Below, piece by piece: positions 12,988-24,924 of a stretch of DNA of 64,000 nt. Source of the DNA: Aquanectria penicillioides (Eukaryota > Ascomycota > Sordariomycetes > Hypocreales > Nectriaceae); the NCBI GenBank assembly GCA_003415625.1, contig PYIU01000006.1, positions 2,542,001-2,606,000 on the forward strand. Reading direction: 5' to 3'. The position numbers and the translations under genes were made by a program. Each line of letters begins with the position of its first letter. Position 1 is the first letter of the stretch. The notes below the pieces were generated by a model, which had not been told where the DNA came from, searched no databases, and saw only the letters and a list, made by a program, of their open reading frames with translations.

Positions 12988-14156
12988 GTAGCCCTGTCTG
13001 ACTGATGACAGGCGCGACAGCACGTTCCCCTCCCTCCACCTCAACCACCCTCCTCTTTCCCCTCGTCTCATCTCAAAAGACGCACTCCCTGGAGGAGAGG
13101 AGAAAGGGTGTAGACGGAAGCAATTCAAGAGGGTACATAGATACGGTTGATGTGCGGTCTGGGAATGCAGCAAGCCAACTTACATGCCTTAGCTCGTGGG
13201 TATTTTTAGGAAAGCAGGGCGACGGCGCCATGCATGGAGAGAAGCAGCAGCAGGGATATGATCGACTGAAGCACACACACAGAGGCTCCAGGTCTAGGAC
13301 ATTCGCTTGGCGATCCATGAAAGCTAAAAAAGAAAAGAGACGGTGAAAAAAAGCAATGGTAGGACGAGACAGCTGGACAAACGACAGATGCAATGTACGA
13401 GTTGCCATAAATGGACTTGAATGGATGAATTGGACAGTACAGTAGACGGCTGGGAATGGGGGGCGTAACATGCCGCGGATCACACAGGGAGGAGATGCTA
13501 TATTTGGCATCCGTCTGCCGGATGGTTCCCGTCATCTTGTTCGTGAAGGCCAGTCGGATGGGCCGTCGCCGGGAGGCGGGGAGAAGGGGGGGTGCGAGAT
13601 AATGGTTGGTGATGATCTCGATCACACGATCCAACGGATACAAGGAAGAGTGTGTGCTTTGAGGGACGGAGGGGGACGGAGGGGGATGGAGGAGGGGGTT
13701 GGAGGGGGAGCTCGCCGAATGCACAAGTGATGCACAACGACGTGCACAGCCCAAATATGTTTTGCTGGCGATGCCAATGCGGTAGCGAGCAAATTCGACA
13801 GTGCTCCGGCATCCACGGACAGTCCTGCAACAGCATCGGGGCTGTAACTGACCAGCCGTCCATCCGTGCAGGCCGGATCGGCTTGTGGCCGCCTTTCCCT
13901 GCACCCTTGCCGAGCCCAGACAGGCGGGTTGTGTGCTGTGTAATGCGATGGTGTTGACCGGGCGCGGGACGAGGTCAGACAGGGTATTACAGTGACAGGA
14001 CATGACGGGACATGGATAGACAGGGCCAAGGCATGAGAACGAGGCAGGGCGGTGCGGCAGGGACTTGAATGTGCATTTGCATTTGGGCTGGTAACGTGCC
14101 TTGCGGAAGTGTGTGTGCCGCGCCCTTTGAGAGACCGGAGGCAAGACAAGACAACC

Positions 14157-14183
14157 AGCTGGCTGGCTGGCTGGCTGGCTGGC
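14157..14183 (+). repeat. GGCT tetranucleotide repeat
   Basis: Six consecutive GGCT units in noncoding DNA. Confidence 0.85.
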
Positions 14184-17128
14184 GGGTGCAAAGTCGGGGG
14201 TAGTGCGTGTGCAGGTAGAGTGGATGCATTATGGTCGGCGAATGGTTGCCGGAGTGGTGTTGCGATTCCAACCAGTCTAAAGAGGCCTTGGGAAACGGTT
14301 GTTAACCTTAATTTTTCTGAAAATCCTTGCAGGGCATCCGATACTTGGCCGTCAGCCTCCCTGGTCAACACTTTCCCTTTTCGCCTCTCGAAAGATCGGA
14401 CCAGCCGAGGAAAATTGGGAGGAGGGGGGGGCATGCTTGGGGATGATGTTTCCCCTTTCCAGATGGGTTAATTAGAGAGATTAATATTAGTCAGTCTCGC
14501 GCTTGGGGGAGCACGGGTGCTATTAGAAAGTAAGCGTAAAAGGGACATTGTCCGGTTTGGCGTGTGTTCACTTTCTGCTTGACAATTTCCCAACCGTATG
14601 CTCTCTGGTGGGCATTTAATTTATTGCCGTTTCAACTGTTGGGTGTCTGGAGCCCACCCTATACACGTACGTGTATTCGTGCACTCGAGCAATTGGCTGT
14701 CCCTACGGTAGGGCTGATAGGTGGACGGAGTGGGTTCCTCGTAGCAATTATGCCTTAGGCTGTCCATGTTGGAGTATTTTGCCCGTTTAGGCATGTGTCG
14801 TCGGGTGAGAGAGAGCACACGGGACGAAAGACTGGGGTGGAGGAGAGAGGACGAAAACGAAAGGTTACATTGTGACGGGATCCAACAGCACAGCACAGCA
14901 CCTGGTCAAAAAGTAGGAATGGGAGCTGTCATAGCTTGTAGCTGGAGCTGTAGCTGCTACTGCAGTAAATTTAACAGCCACACTCAATGGCAGTTCAATG
15001 CCAGAGTCCATCCACCCAATTGATAGCCTCGCACTAACAACTGGTTGCTGGCACATGCGAAGCGGGGACACGATGTTCTATTGCTGCCTTGGCCCCCCCC
15101 CTCCTGATGTTTCTCAAGTGCCCAATCATGGTGTGTCCAAGGTGAAGGCATAACGTCGAGAGGCCTGCCGAATTGACAAGCACCACGATGGAGGCGTTGG
15201 GCTGAGACAAAACTGCACGGCGCGCTGTTCCAGAATCTTCGTGGTAGAGCCACAGACGTGCTTCTAGCTTGAGCACTCCGTCTAGGCACGCACCTTGGGT
15301 TTTTTTCTTTTTCTTTCTTCTGGCGCCTCTCACTAGGCTGGTCCTTCGTCTACGCTGCTGCATCTTGGAATGGGGCACTGGTTGGTGGAGTTTAAAAAAG
15401 AAAGTGTCGACAAGGCTGTTAGTTCGAGCATAACGACCCGCCTCCTCCACACTAGCTAACCATGTTAGCTCGCCGAGCCGAGATGGATGGAGGGTTCCCC
15501 ATGGCTGGGCGGCCGGCGTTTGGGGATCAGGAAAATGATTGCTGCACATTGGACCAGCTTCTGCTCAAGGTGCAGGCAGCGTCGCAATGCAGAACGGCTG
15601 CAAAGGCCAAATCCCTAGGGTCGTCGACATACACCTACATGTACATGCATCCATCCATCCATGTACACTGATTCCCCCATCTCCCATCCCACGTCCCAGA
15701 ATAGGCACCTACATGCTTGCAAGTCAGGTACACACACTCTTGCTCACTTGCAAGGGAAGTAAGAACAAAGGCAGGGCCAAATAGAAAAAGGCTGAAGAAA
15801 AAAAAAAGAGGAGAAAAAAAAAAAGGAAAAAGGACATACCCTGGCAGTCTAGTTAGGTCGTGATCTCACCGCACAGCAGCAAGACGACAGTTTCACGCCA
15901 ACCGAGTGCCTGGATTTCCCCCCTCCCCCAATCTTCATATTAACCCACCCTCTCTTCCTCTCCCCCTCAGCCCGGCACGCGCGATCCGGACCCCAGCGCC
16001 TAGGGAACCGACTAACAAGCCCCCTTCCCCCCTTCCCCCCCTAGAGAGCGGAGAGGGAGCTCGCATCTCGTTCGAGGAATGAGACGGGACATGGGACAGG
16101 GGCCTTTACAGTTTTAACGAGCGACCATGCTTCAACCAGGGCCGTGACACCATTAGTGAGTACATACATGTACATTTTAAGTGGCGCCTGGGATCTGTAA
16201 TGAGGGACGGGAGGCTGGCAGAGATGGCTCAGCTATAGTGCTGGTGGAGGACGTGAGAGTAAAAGTGAGAGCGTGTGAGAGCGTGTGCGTGTGTGCGTGT
16301 GAGCTCTGGCCAAAAATGGAACGGCGGCAATTGGATCCGTATCTATAGAAACAGAGACACGGGGACGGGGCTAAGATGAAAGGAAGGGTGGTGTAACCAT
16401 TAAGTGACCGGGTGTGAGACTATGTCTCGTCGAATAAGAAGAGGAACAAAAAGGAAGGAAACGAATTAAGAACCAAAATAACCATCTGCTCCGCCCGCCC
16501 AACGAAAAATGCCGCCGGCCAACTGGCGCCAGTCTGGCGCGGTTTTCCACGTCGTATATCTCGGATTCGGCGATCTCGCCCGTGACTGGCCGGCTGCGCT
16601 ACGCTTCGATGTCGGGTGGCTTGGCGCGAACTCGACTCTCTCTGCCTGTGCCAGTGACTTTTTTTTTCTTCTCTTCTTTCCCATTTGGAGCCCCTCGACG
16701 TCTACTCTCCGTACAGGAGACGAGTCCTTGCTCCCCCTGGTCGTCCCGTGGATGGTTGCGACCGCCATAAACAAGTCAAAACGGGAAAATCTACACCCCC
16801 CCAAAGGTCCTCCTCTCACGATCGCGACGCCACCGCTCTCGGAAATATCTATGTTGGGCCTGGGGCGACGCGTGCAAATGATACATACTTACATTGTCTC
16901 TTCCGTCTACTAAGCCATCGGCACGCATCTCACACGCCTCGCCTCGTACACCTCACAAACCCTTCCAACTCACCTTGACTTAGCTCCAAGTGGACTTTTT
17001 GGGTCCTGGTTCGTCCCTGTTAGGCGGTAGCTCTTCGTCTTCGCCGTCGTGTTTGTCGTGTTTGTCGTGTTGTCGTCAACGTTGACGCACGCGAGGACGA
17101 GTCGCCCACTAATCAACTTGTCTCTGCA

Positions 17129-17145
17129 CCCCCCCCCCCCCCCCC
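17129..17145 (+). repeat. C17 homopolymer
   Basis: A run of 17 cytosines, likely length-variable or error-prone in assembly. Confidence 0.9.
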
Positions 17146-17273
17146 TTCCCGCTCCCGCAGTCTTGCCTGAACGATGATGGTGCCTGTGACGTTGCGGCTT
17201 GACACTTGACGTGGGCGCCTTACGCATTGCCTCGTCGGCGTCGTCGTGTAAGGCTTCCATTCGGACAAGGCGA

Positions 17274-17277
17274 TGCT

Positions 17278-17308
<31 letters not shown>

Positions 17309-17309
17309 A
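17274..17309 (+). repeat. GCT/GAT compound microsatellite
   Basis: About five GCT units followed directly by about six GAT units. Confidence 0.85.
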
Positions 17310-18880
17310 CGATGACTCTTTGCTTTGATTTCTAATATCACAATGACTCTATCCGGCATGACGGGTGACTGGATTGACAGTCTCGCACACCTTAACAGGC
17401 CCGGGATAAGACGATGCGACTCGCTTGGGGTTCAGCCGCTTCTCCCCCACGATGTAACTGTAGACCTACAAGCTCACGTTCAGACTCAGACTCAAACCGC
17501 AGACTCACATTCACACTCGCACTGCCGCAATCACCTTCACACGTTCACCCACTCACGTCCACACATGCAAACGCAAAGGCTGAGTAGCCCACCAATCCCA
17601 TCCGTCCATCTCCCGACGGGCTAGCATCTTGGCGGATAGCGGAAAGGCAAGCCCCCAGGCAGGTCAAGAGCCATGCCATGCTATTGCAAGGGGTTTGGCT
17701 CCGGGCTTGGGACCCGTTGCTTTTCTACCCCCACTCCTTCAACTTGACCTCTTCTCTTGTAGCTCTCAGCCTCTCTCACCCCCCAGCTCCATGAGCTCTT
17801 CCTCTACATACTTGCCTCCCGCTCGTTCCCTACTGCTCCCACACCCTTTCTCCCCATTCTCATCTCTATACCTACCTGTGTATTTCAATTCTCCGTCTCC
17901 GTCTCCCGTGCGGTGAAGGATCAGACAACATGCAAAGCAATTGTCTGCGCCGTGGCCCACCAGCTCTTCTGTAGGGCCTCGTTCGGAGGAGCTCTGCCAG
18001 GCATTGCCCTACCAAGTGTGCCCCTCTATCCCTCAAACCTGTGTGGTCCTCGGCGACGACACCGCCGAACCGTCTTCTTCGCAGACCCACGCCCCCCTTC
18101 ATGGCTCCTTGGTTTTCCCCCCTTCTGGCCTGTGCCCAGGGCTGAAAGAGAGAGGGTCCCTTCAACCAGGCAAATGCTTTTAGACAGGCAGGGGGACATG
18201 CTCGAGAGCAGCGTGTCAAGGGGGGCGTAGAATATACATTAGATACACGTCCCCCCCTCTAAAACACCACCCTATTCATCAACTTGGAGTGATCTCCTTC
18301 ACGCACACATTTACACACACACACACGCATTCTCTCTCTACTAGGTCTTGGTTCCTAAATCCCCTCTCCAGACCCTAGGTTTTCTCCTCCATTGCCCGTT
18401 GCAATCTCCAGCTTCTCCCAAATCTGCCCTACCGGGCGCATCAGTCAAGGGTCACCGTTTTAGAACCGTCCCTCACCCCGGTCCCGGCCGACCTGACGGA
18501 CGCTGCAGATCCACTGCCGCATGGCTGGCCGTCTTGGGATCCCGTATGGCACGGAGCTTTTGGTGCGTACACGGACTTACATGTATCTGCGCTCCTTCGC
18601 CATATTATCCCATATCAACCCCGTGGCTATCTTCGTTCCCGCACCCGTTGCCGAGTCCAGGTTGTAAAGGCCACCCTCCCTCTGGATCCCCCGGGTTTAA
18701 GCATCAGTAACAACCTTCCGGAAGTGACTCGGGCTGTTTTTATTCTTTACTCCCGCCAGTCATCTGCATCTTCAGCCTCGATTCCGTTTCACTTGCAGCA
18801 ACCACTCACCCACAACTTATAGAGTGTACACTGCCTTGCATATAAGACCTTGATATCCCCCACACCGGCATCCTGAGCTT

Positions 18881-18895
18881 CCCCCCCCCCCCCCC
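18881..18895 (+). repeat. C15 homopolymer in the bZIP leader or promoter
   Basis: A run of 15 cytosines ending 74 bases before the bZIP start codon, probably inside the transcribed leader. Confidence 0.8.
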
Positions 18896-18969
18896 TCCAC
18901 CACACAACTAACACCACCACCGCACCCAATCTCCTCCTGGGTGTCCTATGTATTATCTTCGGCCGGTAG

Positions 18970-19802
18970 ATGTCATCACCCACTGATAGATACCCTCCTG
19001 TGATACGCATACAAAGCGCTTCACCTGAAATACCGGACCATCAACAAGACAACGCCTCAGCGCAACCATCAACACCAAGTGGACTTACACCGCGCCGGAC
19101 TAGAACATTCCCGACGAGCTCTCGCCCTAGACATCAACGACACAAGAGGAAGCGATCCTCTTCTTCAGAAATTCTTGAAACGCCACATTTAACCCCCAAA
19201 ATGCCTTCTGGAAGCTCAAGACATGGCTCCAGCAGCAGCTCAAGAAAGCACAGCACCTCGTCTTCGAAGAAGTCCAAGCCAAGTCCCAAAGACGCCGACT
19301 GGACGGACGTGACAGACCCCGAAGAGAGAAGGCGAATCCAGAACCGCATCGCCCAGCGCAAGTTCCGTGAGTTTGCTCACAACTCCCTGACAGAAAATCC
19401 CATCGCTTTATTAACGCTTGGCTTCCAGGAGAAAAGGCCCGAGAAAACAAAGAAAGGGCCGAGCGAGATTCTCGAAATCAAGAGTATGCGGGCAACAGCT
19501 ATCGAATCCCGTCGCCCAGCGACTTCAGCACCGAGGAGGTTTCGGGCCTTCCATGGGGAAGCGTCAACTTTGGGCATTTCGTGACACGAGGACAGGAGGC
19601 GGCAAGTCGACAGAGCAGTCGACAAAGCAGCGGCCGGGGAACCTACGCTGGAGACGAGGCCTTTGCTTCGGTGCCGTATGGGGTATCGTACGGGTCCCAA
19701 TGGACACAACCGCCGAGCTACGGTGGGAGCAGCGGCGGCGGTGACGAAGTTTATTATGACGATGCCTACCTGTACGACCCTTCAACCGGGCAAGGTCGAT
19801 GA
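18970..19802 (+). CDS. bZIP basic-region protein without an obvious leucine zipper
   Basis: Two exons, join(18970..19366, 19429..19802), encode 256 residues; the 62 bp intron splits an Arg codon. The second third holds a bZIP-type basic region, DPEERRRIQNRIAQRKFREK, with the N-x-x-A-x-x-x-F/R spacing of fungal AP-1-like factors. It is followed only by about 20 charged residues (ARENKERAERDSRNQEY), not by leucine heptads. The N-terminal part is Ser/Pro/Lys-rich, the tail Gly/Tyr/Ser-rich. Fungal proteins of this shape are annotated as bZIP regulators, some tied to secondary metabolism or stress; the role of this one is unknown. A second in-frame ATG at 19201 (CAAAATGCC context, MPSGSSRHGS) is an equally good start and would give 179 residues. 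The gene follows the 9.7 kb noncoding stretch. Confidence 0.75.
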
Positions 19803-22701
19803 TTCAAGGGCCGCAGCACTTCTCCCTAAGTGAGTCAAAATCACTCGGCCGATTATGGCGGCCGAGAGTGTACACAGTGCAGAGTGTTTGGCTAACGGTT
19901 CGCGCAGCGAGGTTCCAACCGGAATGCGGAAGCTGTGATGCACTTTTGACAGCTGAAGTGCAGTGGTTTTTTTTTTCATCATCACGATTTGCGATCTTGT
20001 ATTTCCAAAGTCACGGTCACTTTGTTATACCCCGCTCGCTCACGACGTTTGGACATTGTGTTTTTTCCTTTTTTCTTTTATCTTTCTCATTTCCTCTTTC
20101 TGCAACGGGAAACGATGGAACCTCTCTTCTTCTTCACTTCTTTTTAGGTGGCCAGACATGATTGCGATGGTACAGGCCAACATCTAGGGAACACACTTGG
20201 ATTTTTGTTACATTTTACCTTCTCTTCTTCTTTTTTTCCTTTTTACCTCTGTGTCTTTGCTTTTAGAGGGAGGATTTTATAGGGAGTGGCTTTGAAACTT
20301 TGGAGATTTCTCTCCTCCTCGGTCATAGACAACCCGATTTCTCTACTTCATGTCTTCCTTTTTCGGGCAGTGGAGAAGGCGTTTTGGGATGGGGCTGGGA
20401 TTGCTGCTGGAACTGCTGGGACTGCTGGGGCTGAATGACTGCCTACATCATGAGCACGCAGAGAAGAATCAGAATAGGAATAAACATGGTATTCCAAGTC
20501 TGGGAGAAGGCTATGGCTGCAGTGTGACACTCTGCCAAGGCTTAGGTTGCCGATCTTTGCGTGAGACCCTGTGGAGGGGTGTGTGTCTTGGTCAGTGGAG
20601 CCTTGGATTACTACCGTAGGCACGAAGTAGACATGGACATGTGAGGTTGTTGAGTCCTCGATCCCCGAGTCTTCGAGTCTCGCAGTGACGGGCCTGCCTG
20701 GTGTTTGCTTGCAAGGGAGCCCCGGAGAGAGCGAGGGTTCTGCATCATTCTTTGGGCGTCGTTGAATCATGTCGGCCTGACTGGTTCTGCTGCATAGGAG
20801 TGCGTGCATTGGCCGGCACGTCACAATTTGGTTCAGAGAAGGTGGACTGGACGAAGAAGCACCAAGGTAGAGTACCTGCGCATCGATGTGTGGCGGGTCA
20901 GAGCAGGGTACGTACTGGTTACTCCCTGATGCACTTGAGCGTGCATTCCAGATAGGTCACACGCGCCTCACAATGTGGGAGACAACAACACGGTTAAGAC
21001 TTCATGGACCGATGGGGCCTTGGCCGTTCTTTCTAAGCTAAAACCAAAGCCAAAGAGAGACTAAGACGGGGGGTGATCCTCTTTTACTGTAACATAGGGT
21101 TAGCAGCGAAGGCCCTATAGTATGTCGCCGGGATATACAGGTGATCAATGAACTAGAGCATAACTACCTGCTCTCCTTATGTAGGTTGTTTAGGCAAGTC
21201 CCTCGGCACCTTGCAATGATTACAACCTATCGCGTAGGTGAAAAATACACGAGGCACAGGAGGCAGGAGGCAGGAGAATGCAGTGGTAGGTGGTAGGTGG
21301 TAGGTGGTAGGTGGTAGGTGGTAGGTGGAAGGTGGAAGGTGGAAGGTGGAAGGTGGGAGGTGGGAGGTGGGAGAGATACGCGCTAACTGTTACAGTTGTG
21401 ACCTGCAGCAACTTAGTGTCTCGTAGTACCTAGGTAGGTAATTGAGCCTTCTAACGGGACGAAAAATGAGGGAATAACGTCTCTGTTAGTTGCCCCGTCC
21501 CCGTCTCCGTACCCGCGCGAAGTGTCTGTGCCCTCTGGTGCTAGTACAATACCTGTGTCCGCATCCCCGCCGCAAGGCAGAATCGGCAGGAACCCACCCG
21601 CCCTACTGGGTCGGCTCGGTAGCGCTTGCCTGTCGTAGGAGTGCGGAAAGCATCATCGCTCAAAAAGCCCTGTCTTACACCCAACCCCTACCACTCACTC
21701 CGTCGCATTCTATCCGATTATTACGTACGCCCGTGGCATAGCTCAGGACGACGTATCGAACCAGTCCCCCATCGCCAAGGGAAATTGAAGAAGGGCCCTG
21801 TAATAGGACAGAAAGCCACACTCGCATCCCTTGCCAACCATTGCCAGCCCCAGCCAGCCCAGCCCAGCCCACAACTTCAAGCCTAGCCGTCTAGATGGCG
21901 TCAGGTACCTGACCAGTCGGCGCAAATTGAAACTGAGCGTGGCGGCGGTCGACCACTGGGAAGCCACAAGGGCCTGGCGGGACGGAGAATATCCAAGTCG
22001 GAAATGAGACACGAGATACACGAGATACACGAAATGCCACTCTCGGTTGACCGATCGGGATCCAGAAGTGACAATCGTCTTCTGTGGCGGCGGTGCCAGC
22101 ACAAGTTCCAGTATAGCTAGGTGGGCTGTCTTGGTGAAGGCGGTTTGCCGATTAGTGTTTTGTTTGTATTGGACAGCCATCCCGCCGATCCTGGAAAGGA
22201 AAACGCGATGCGTGTGGAACAGTCCATTGAACCATCTGCCGACAGGATCCCAGGCGCCCGACTGTCGTCTAGGTAGAGTCTTGTCACAAATTAAGCGACC
22301 TGAGGACAATCGAGAAGCGAGTGAGCCTTAGCTGAAGGCGGAGAAGCCCCACGACTGCCTAAATAGGCAACACCAATTCTTCCATCGCCCGGCTCCACTT
22401 CCGACAACTGCTGCAACTGCTGCAACTGCGACCCTTGCATGTGGCGGCTGCCCGCTCTTCCCCCACTGCACACGCCCACTATCCGGCGGTTCACAAACAT
22501 CGGATTCACCGCCCGGCAGAAAAAAAAAAAGATGGAATTGTAGTTCTGGATCCCCCTCCAGCGTTTAGGGAATATGCATCGTGCCATGCTTCACCATTGA
22601 AGCACATCACAATCACACACCCCCTCCCAAATTCTCACCCCCTAAACTCCTCACCTCCAATCTCCATATCCAAGGCATTCTGCCTTGACTCTCCGTGCGC
22701 T
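19803..22701. other. Intergenic region, 2.9 kb
   Basis: No gene is recognised. The first part is T-rich and is likely the 3' untranslated region of the bZIP gene. A 7 bp minisatellite lies at 21283-21373. The last 150 bases are CT-rich and CACACCC-rich and lead into the SMAP-domain gene. A minus-strand frame at 21743-22309 (188 codons) has no family features. Confidence 0.6.
21283..21373 (+). repeat. 13-copy heptamer minisatellite with ordered variants
   Basis: Thirteen perfect-length 7 bp units run without interruption: six GTGGTAG, then four GTGGAAG, then three GTGGGAG. Only the fifth base changes, T to A to G, and like units are grouped. Just upstream is a shorter AGGCAGG repeat. Confidence 0.95.
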
Positions 22702-24024
22702 ATGTCTCCGACAACACCCCCCGGCGACTCAAAGAACCCTGACCAGCTGAAAACACAGAAAGGTGAGGCGATCCCCGGCTACCAGTTCAACTCCTACCTG
22801 CCTGCTTCCTTGTTTCCTCATGCATGCACATGATCCTAACATTGCCCCTCGGGGCTGTTGCAGATGCGACATCCAAACACAAGCGTGACAAGAAACGGCT
22901 CAGAGTGGAGGAGCGACAGAAGAAGAGACAGTCCAAAGCAGATGCCAAGCGCTCTCGCAAGGCCAGTGTGAAGTCAGTGAAGAAGGTTACCGATGTGACG
23001 AAGACCAGTGTCAAGGCCAAGAAGAAGGAGCTTGCTAAGCGACCCGCCAAGCTCGAGAAACGAAAGGCGCGCCTGTTACTGCGCTCGCAGCTCCTCGAGG
23101 AAAAGGCCCAGAAGCTGTTGGTGGATGCAAAGAAGGCTGCTGCACAGTACCAGCAACTAGTTGACGCTGAGGTGGGTGGGCCCAATGACGATTGGGTTCT
23201 AACCATGTAACTGACCGTGATGTCATTAGAACTCGAAGGGTGCCGACTCCGACTCCGACTCGAACAATGACGACGACAGTGATACTTCCTCCAACGCCGC
23301 CGCCTCCGATGACGAGTCCACCAGCGGTTCAGAGAGCGATGACGCTAAAGTGACAAAGCCTACCATGGAGGAAGTCCCTGCCGATGTTCCTGCCGATGAG
23401 GTTCTCTTAAAGCAGCGCCGCCTAAGCAATGCTGCATCTGAGCAAAGCAATGCATCACACGCCGTGTCTCGGCCAAAGATTGATCTGAAGGAGTCCAAGA
23501 AGTCCAAGAAGTCCAAGAAGGCTACAGCCGCCGAGGCCGACGAGGAGGCTACCCCCAAGACGAAAAAGGAAAAGAAATCTAAAAAGGCAAAGGCAGATGA
23601 GGAAGAGGATAAGGACGAGTCTGAGGCCGAGGTCGAGGCCGAGGCCGACACTTCTGACAAGAAGGCGAAGAAGGCTGAAAAGAAGAGAAAGCGTGCCAGT
23701 GACGCAACTGAGGTCACAACAACTAAGGAGGAGACCTCAAAGAAGAGCAAGAGCCAGGATAATAAGGACGCTGCCAAGTCTGGTGCTACGCAGGCCGAAC
23801 AATGGCAAGTTGGCGATCTCGGTGGAGGCTCCGCACGACAGGCCAAGTTCCTGCGTCTCTTGGGTGGCAAGAAGGCCGGCGCCGAGACTGCGTCTGCTGT
23901 CTCCAATGGGTCCAAGGGTAAGTCTGATTCCACCAAGGCCGAGGCGTACATCCAGCGACAGTTTGAGACTGGCATGAAGATGAAGAATGAGGGCGGAAGC
24001 AAGCGCCGCGGGCTAGGCGCATAG
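22702..24024 (+). CDS. Lysine-rich nuclear protein with C-terminal SMAP domain
   Basis: Three exons, join(22702..22762, 22864..23171, 23230..24024), encode 387 residues; introns of 101 and 58 bp keep frame, and the second has a clear CTGAC-like branch site. The protein is highly charged: a Lys/Arg-rich N-terminal helix-forming region, then DSDSDSNNDDD and Ser/Asp-rich acidic stretches, then repeated KKSKKSKK blocks that look like nuclear or nucleolar localisation signals. The C-terminal 70 residues contain WQVGDLGGGSARQAKFLRLL followed by GGKKAG, the pattern of the small acidic protein (SMAP)-like domain found at the C-terminus of fungal nuclear proteins. Biochemical function is unknown. A nucleolar role is inferred from composition only. 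Confidence 0.85.
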
Positions 24025-24456
24025 GAAATTCCTCGGAGGCGCATTTCGGACGAAGGAATCCTTGCTTGACATCAACATATTCTCTCTCAACGGTTAGTGG
24101 CACGGCGTCAGGTAGACCAAAAGCAACAGAAACCCTTTGATTTGGTTTTTTTTGTCTTTTTCTTGTAAGAAAAAAAGAAAAGGAAGCCCATTATATTTCA
24201 TGCCAATTTTGCGCCGGTGTTCCACATGATATCTAGAAAAGTTCCAGTCAACGCTGAAGCACGGTATTTGTCCTCCCTCTCCTGCCGCTCGCGTCCTGTT
24301 TTCGCGGCAGCTTGGAGTCTCCGTGTTTTCGAAGAGACGACATCGATTTGATCCTCCTCCCTTCTCCCAAAACGGAAAAAAAAATCTTACACTCCCAAGA
24401 GTAGGAGCCACGCGCGTGTGGTGTGTTTTGGTCGTGTTACAATTATGGCAAGGTAT

Positions 24457-24924
24457 TTAGCTGAAGAATCGGGCAATGACCTCGAAGACTAGGCCACCAA
24501 AGATGATGAAGCCGAGGAGAACTAGAACGGCGCGCGCAGAATAACGTCAGTGCCATGCGCCCTTACAATAAAGACCAGTTGCCAGCATGCGCCATGATGG
24601 GCAAGAAGCTCATGGGATCATCGGGAAGACCTACCGAGCCAAAAGACAGAGATGGGGGACTTGGTCGTCTCCTTGACTCGTTTCTTGATCTGGTCGTCAG
24701 ACTTGCCCATGCGGGACTCGTTGTCCTTGGCGAACTTTGCGTTGCGGCGTCGCTGCTCGGGAGTCTGGGCCTGTTGGTGACAAGCACGCGATTTAGTTAG
24801 CCTCTTGCATGGCGATCTGGTTCCAAGCTTGTCGACATAGCTTCTGTCCCCTTGTAGGGATATGCCATGGAAGGGTGGAAAAAAGGATAGATAGCTCGGT
24901 AGCTACAAAGATAGCACATACCAT
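24457..24924 (-). CDS. YSY6: Stress-associated ER protein RAMP4/Ysy6
   Basis: Three coding pieces, complement(join(24457..24521, 24635..24770, 24922..24924)), encode 67 residues. The first coding exon contributes only the ATG: it is followed directly by GTATGTGC, and the next exon begins GCCCAGACTCC. The product starts MAQTPEQRRRNAKFAKDNES and continues with KSDDQIKKRVKETTKSPIS, the RAMP4 signature, then one C-terminal membrane anchor (VFWLVLLGFIIFGGLVFEVI). Family knowledge: RAMP4/SERP1 is a tail-anchored ER protein that binds the Sec61 translocon and stabilises new membrane proteins under stress; yeast Ysy6 is the orthologue. Introns are 151 and 113 bp, long for so small a gene. It converges with the SMAP gene. 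TRAP-alpha, another translocon partner, lies 22 kb away. Confidence 0.95.

Larger units (their letters stand above)
9245..18969. other. 9.7 kb region without a credible protein gene
   Basis: No frame in this interval shows a recognisable domain, a coherent intron-exon series or codon regularity. The longer open frames (for example minus 13206-14144 and 13622-14434) overlap each other in different frames and are rich in Pro, His, Ser and Cys, as chance frames in GC-rich DNA are. The stretch is full of simple repeats: GGGACT, CCT, GGCT and GTGTGAGAGC units, C15 and C17 runs, and a GCT/GAT tract. From about 15.9 kb it becomes CT-rich with repeated CCCCTCCC blocks. The last 1-2 kb probably hold the promoter and leader of the bZIP gene at 18970. 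The rest could hold long noncoding transcripts or a very long regulatory region. Confidence 0.6.

Noticed and set aside
13206..14144. Minus-strand frame of 312 codons, overlapped by another of 270 codons (13622-14434)
   Set aside because: The frames overlap in different phases, are rich in Pro, His, Ser and Cys, and lack any motif or intron context; typical chance frames in GC-rich DNA.
21283..21373. Heptamer array considered as CRISPR or telomere-like repeat
   Set aside because: There are no spacers, the units are 7 bp, and the motif is not the fungal telomere repeat; a minisatellite explains it.
21743..22309. Minus-strand frame of 188 codons
   Set aside because: No recognisable features; overlaps other chance frames in intergenic DNA.
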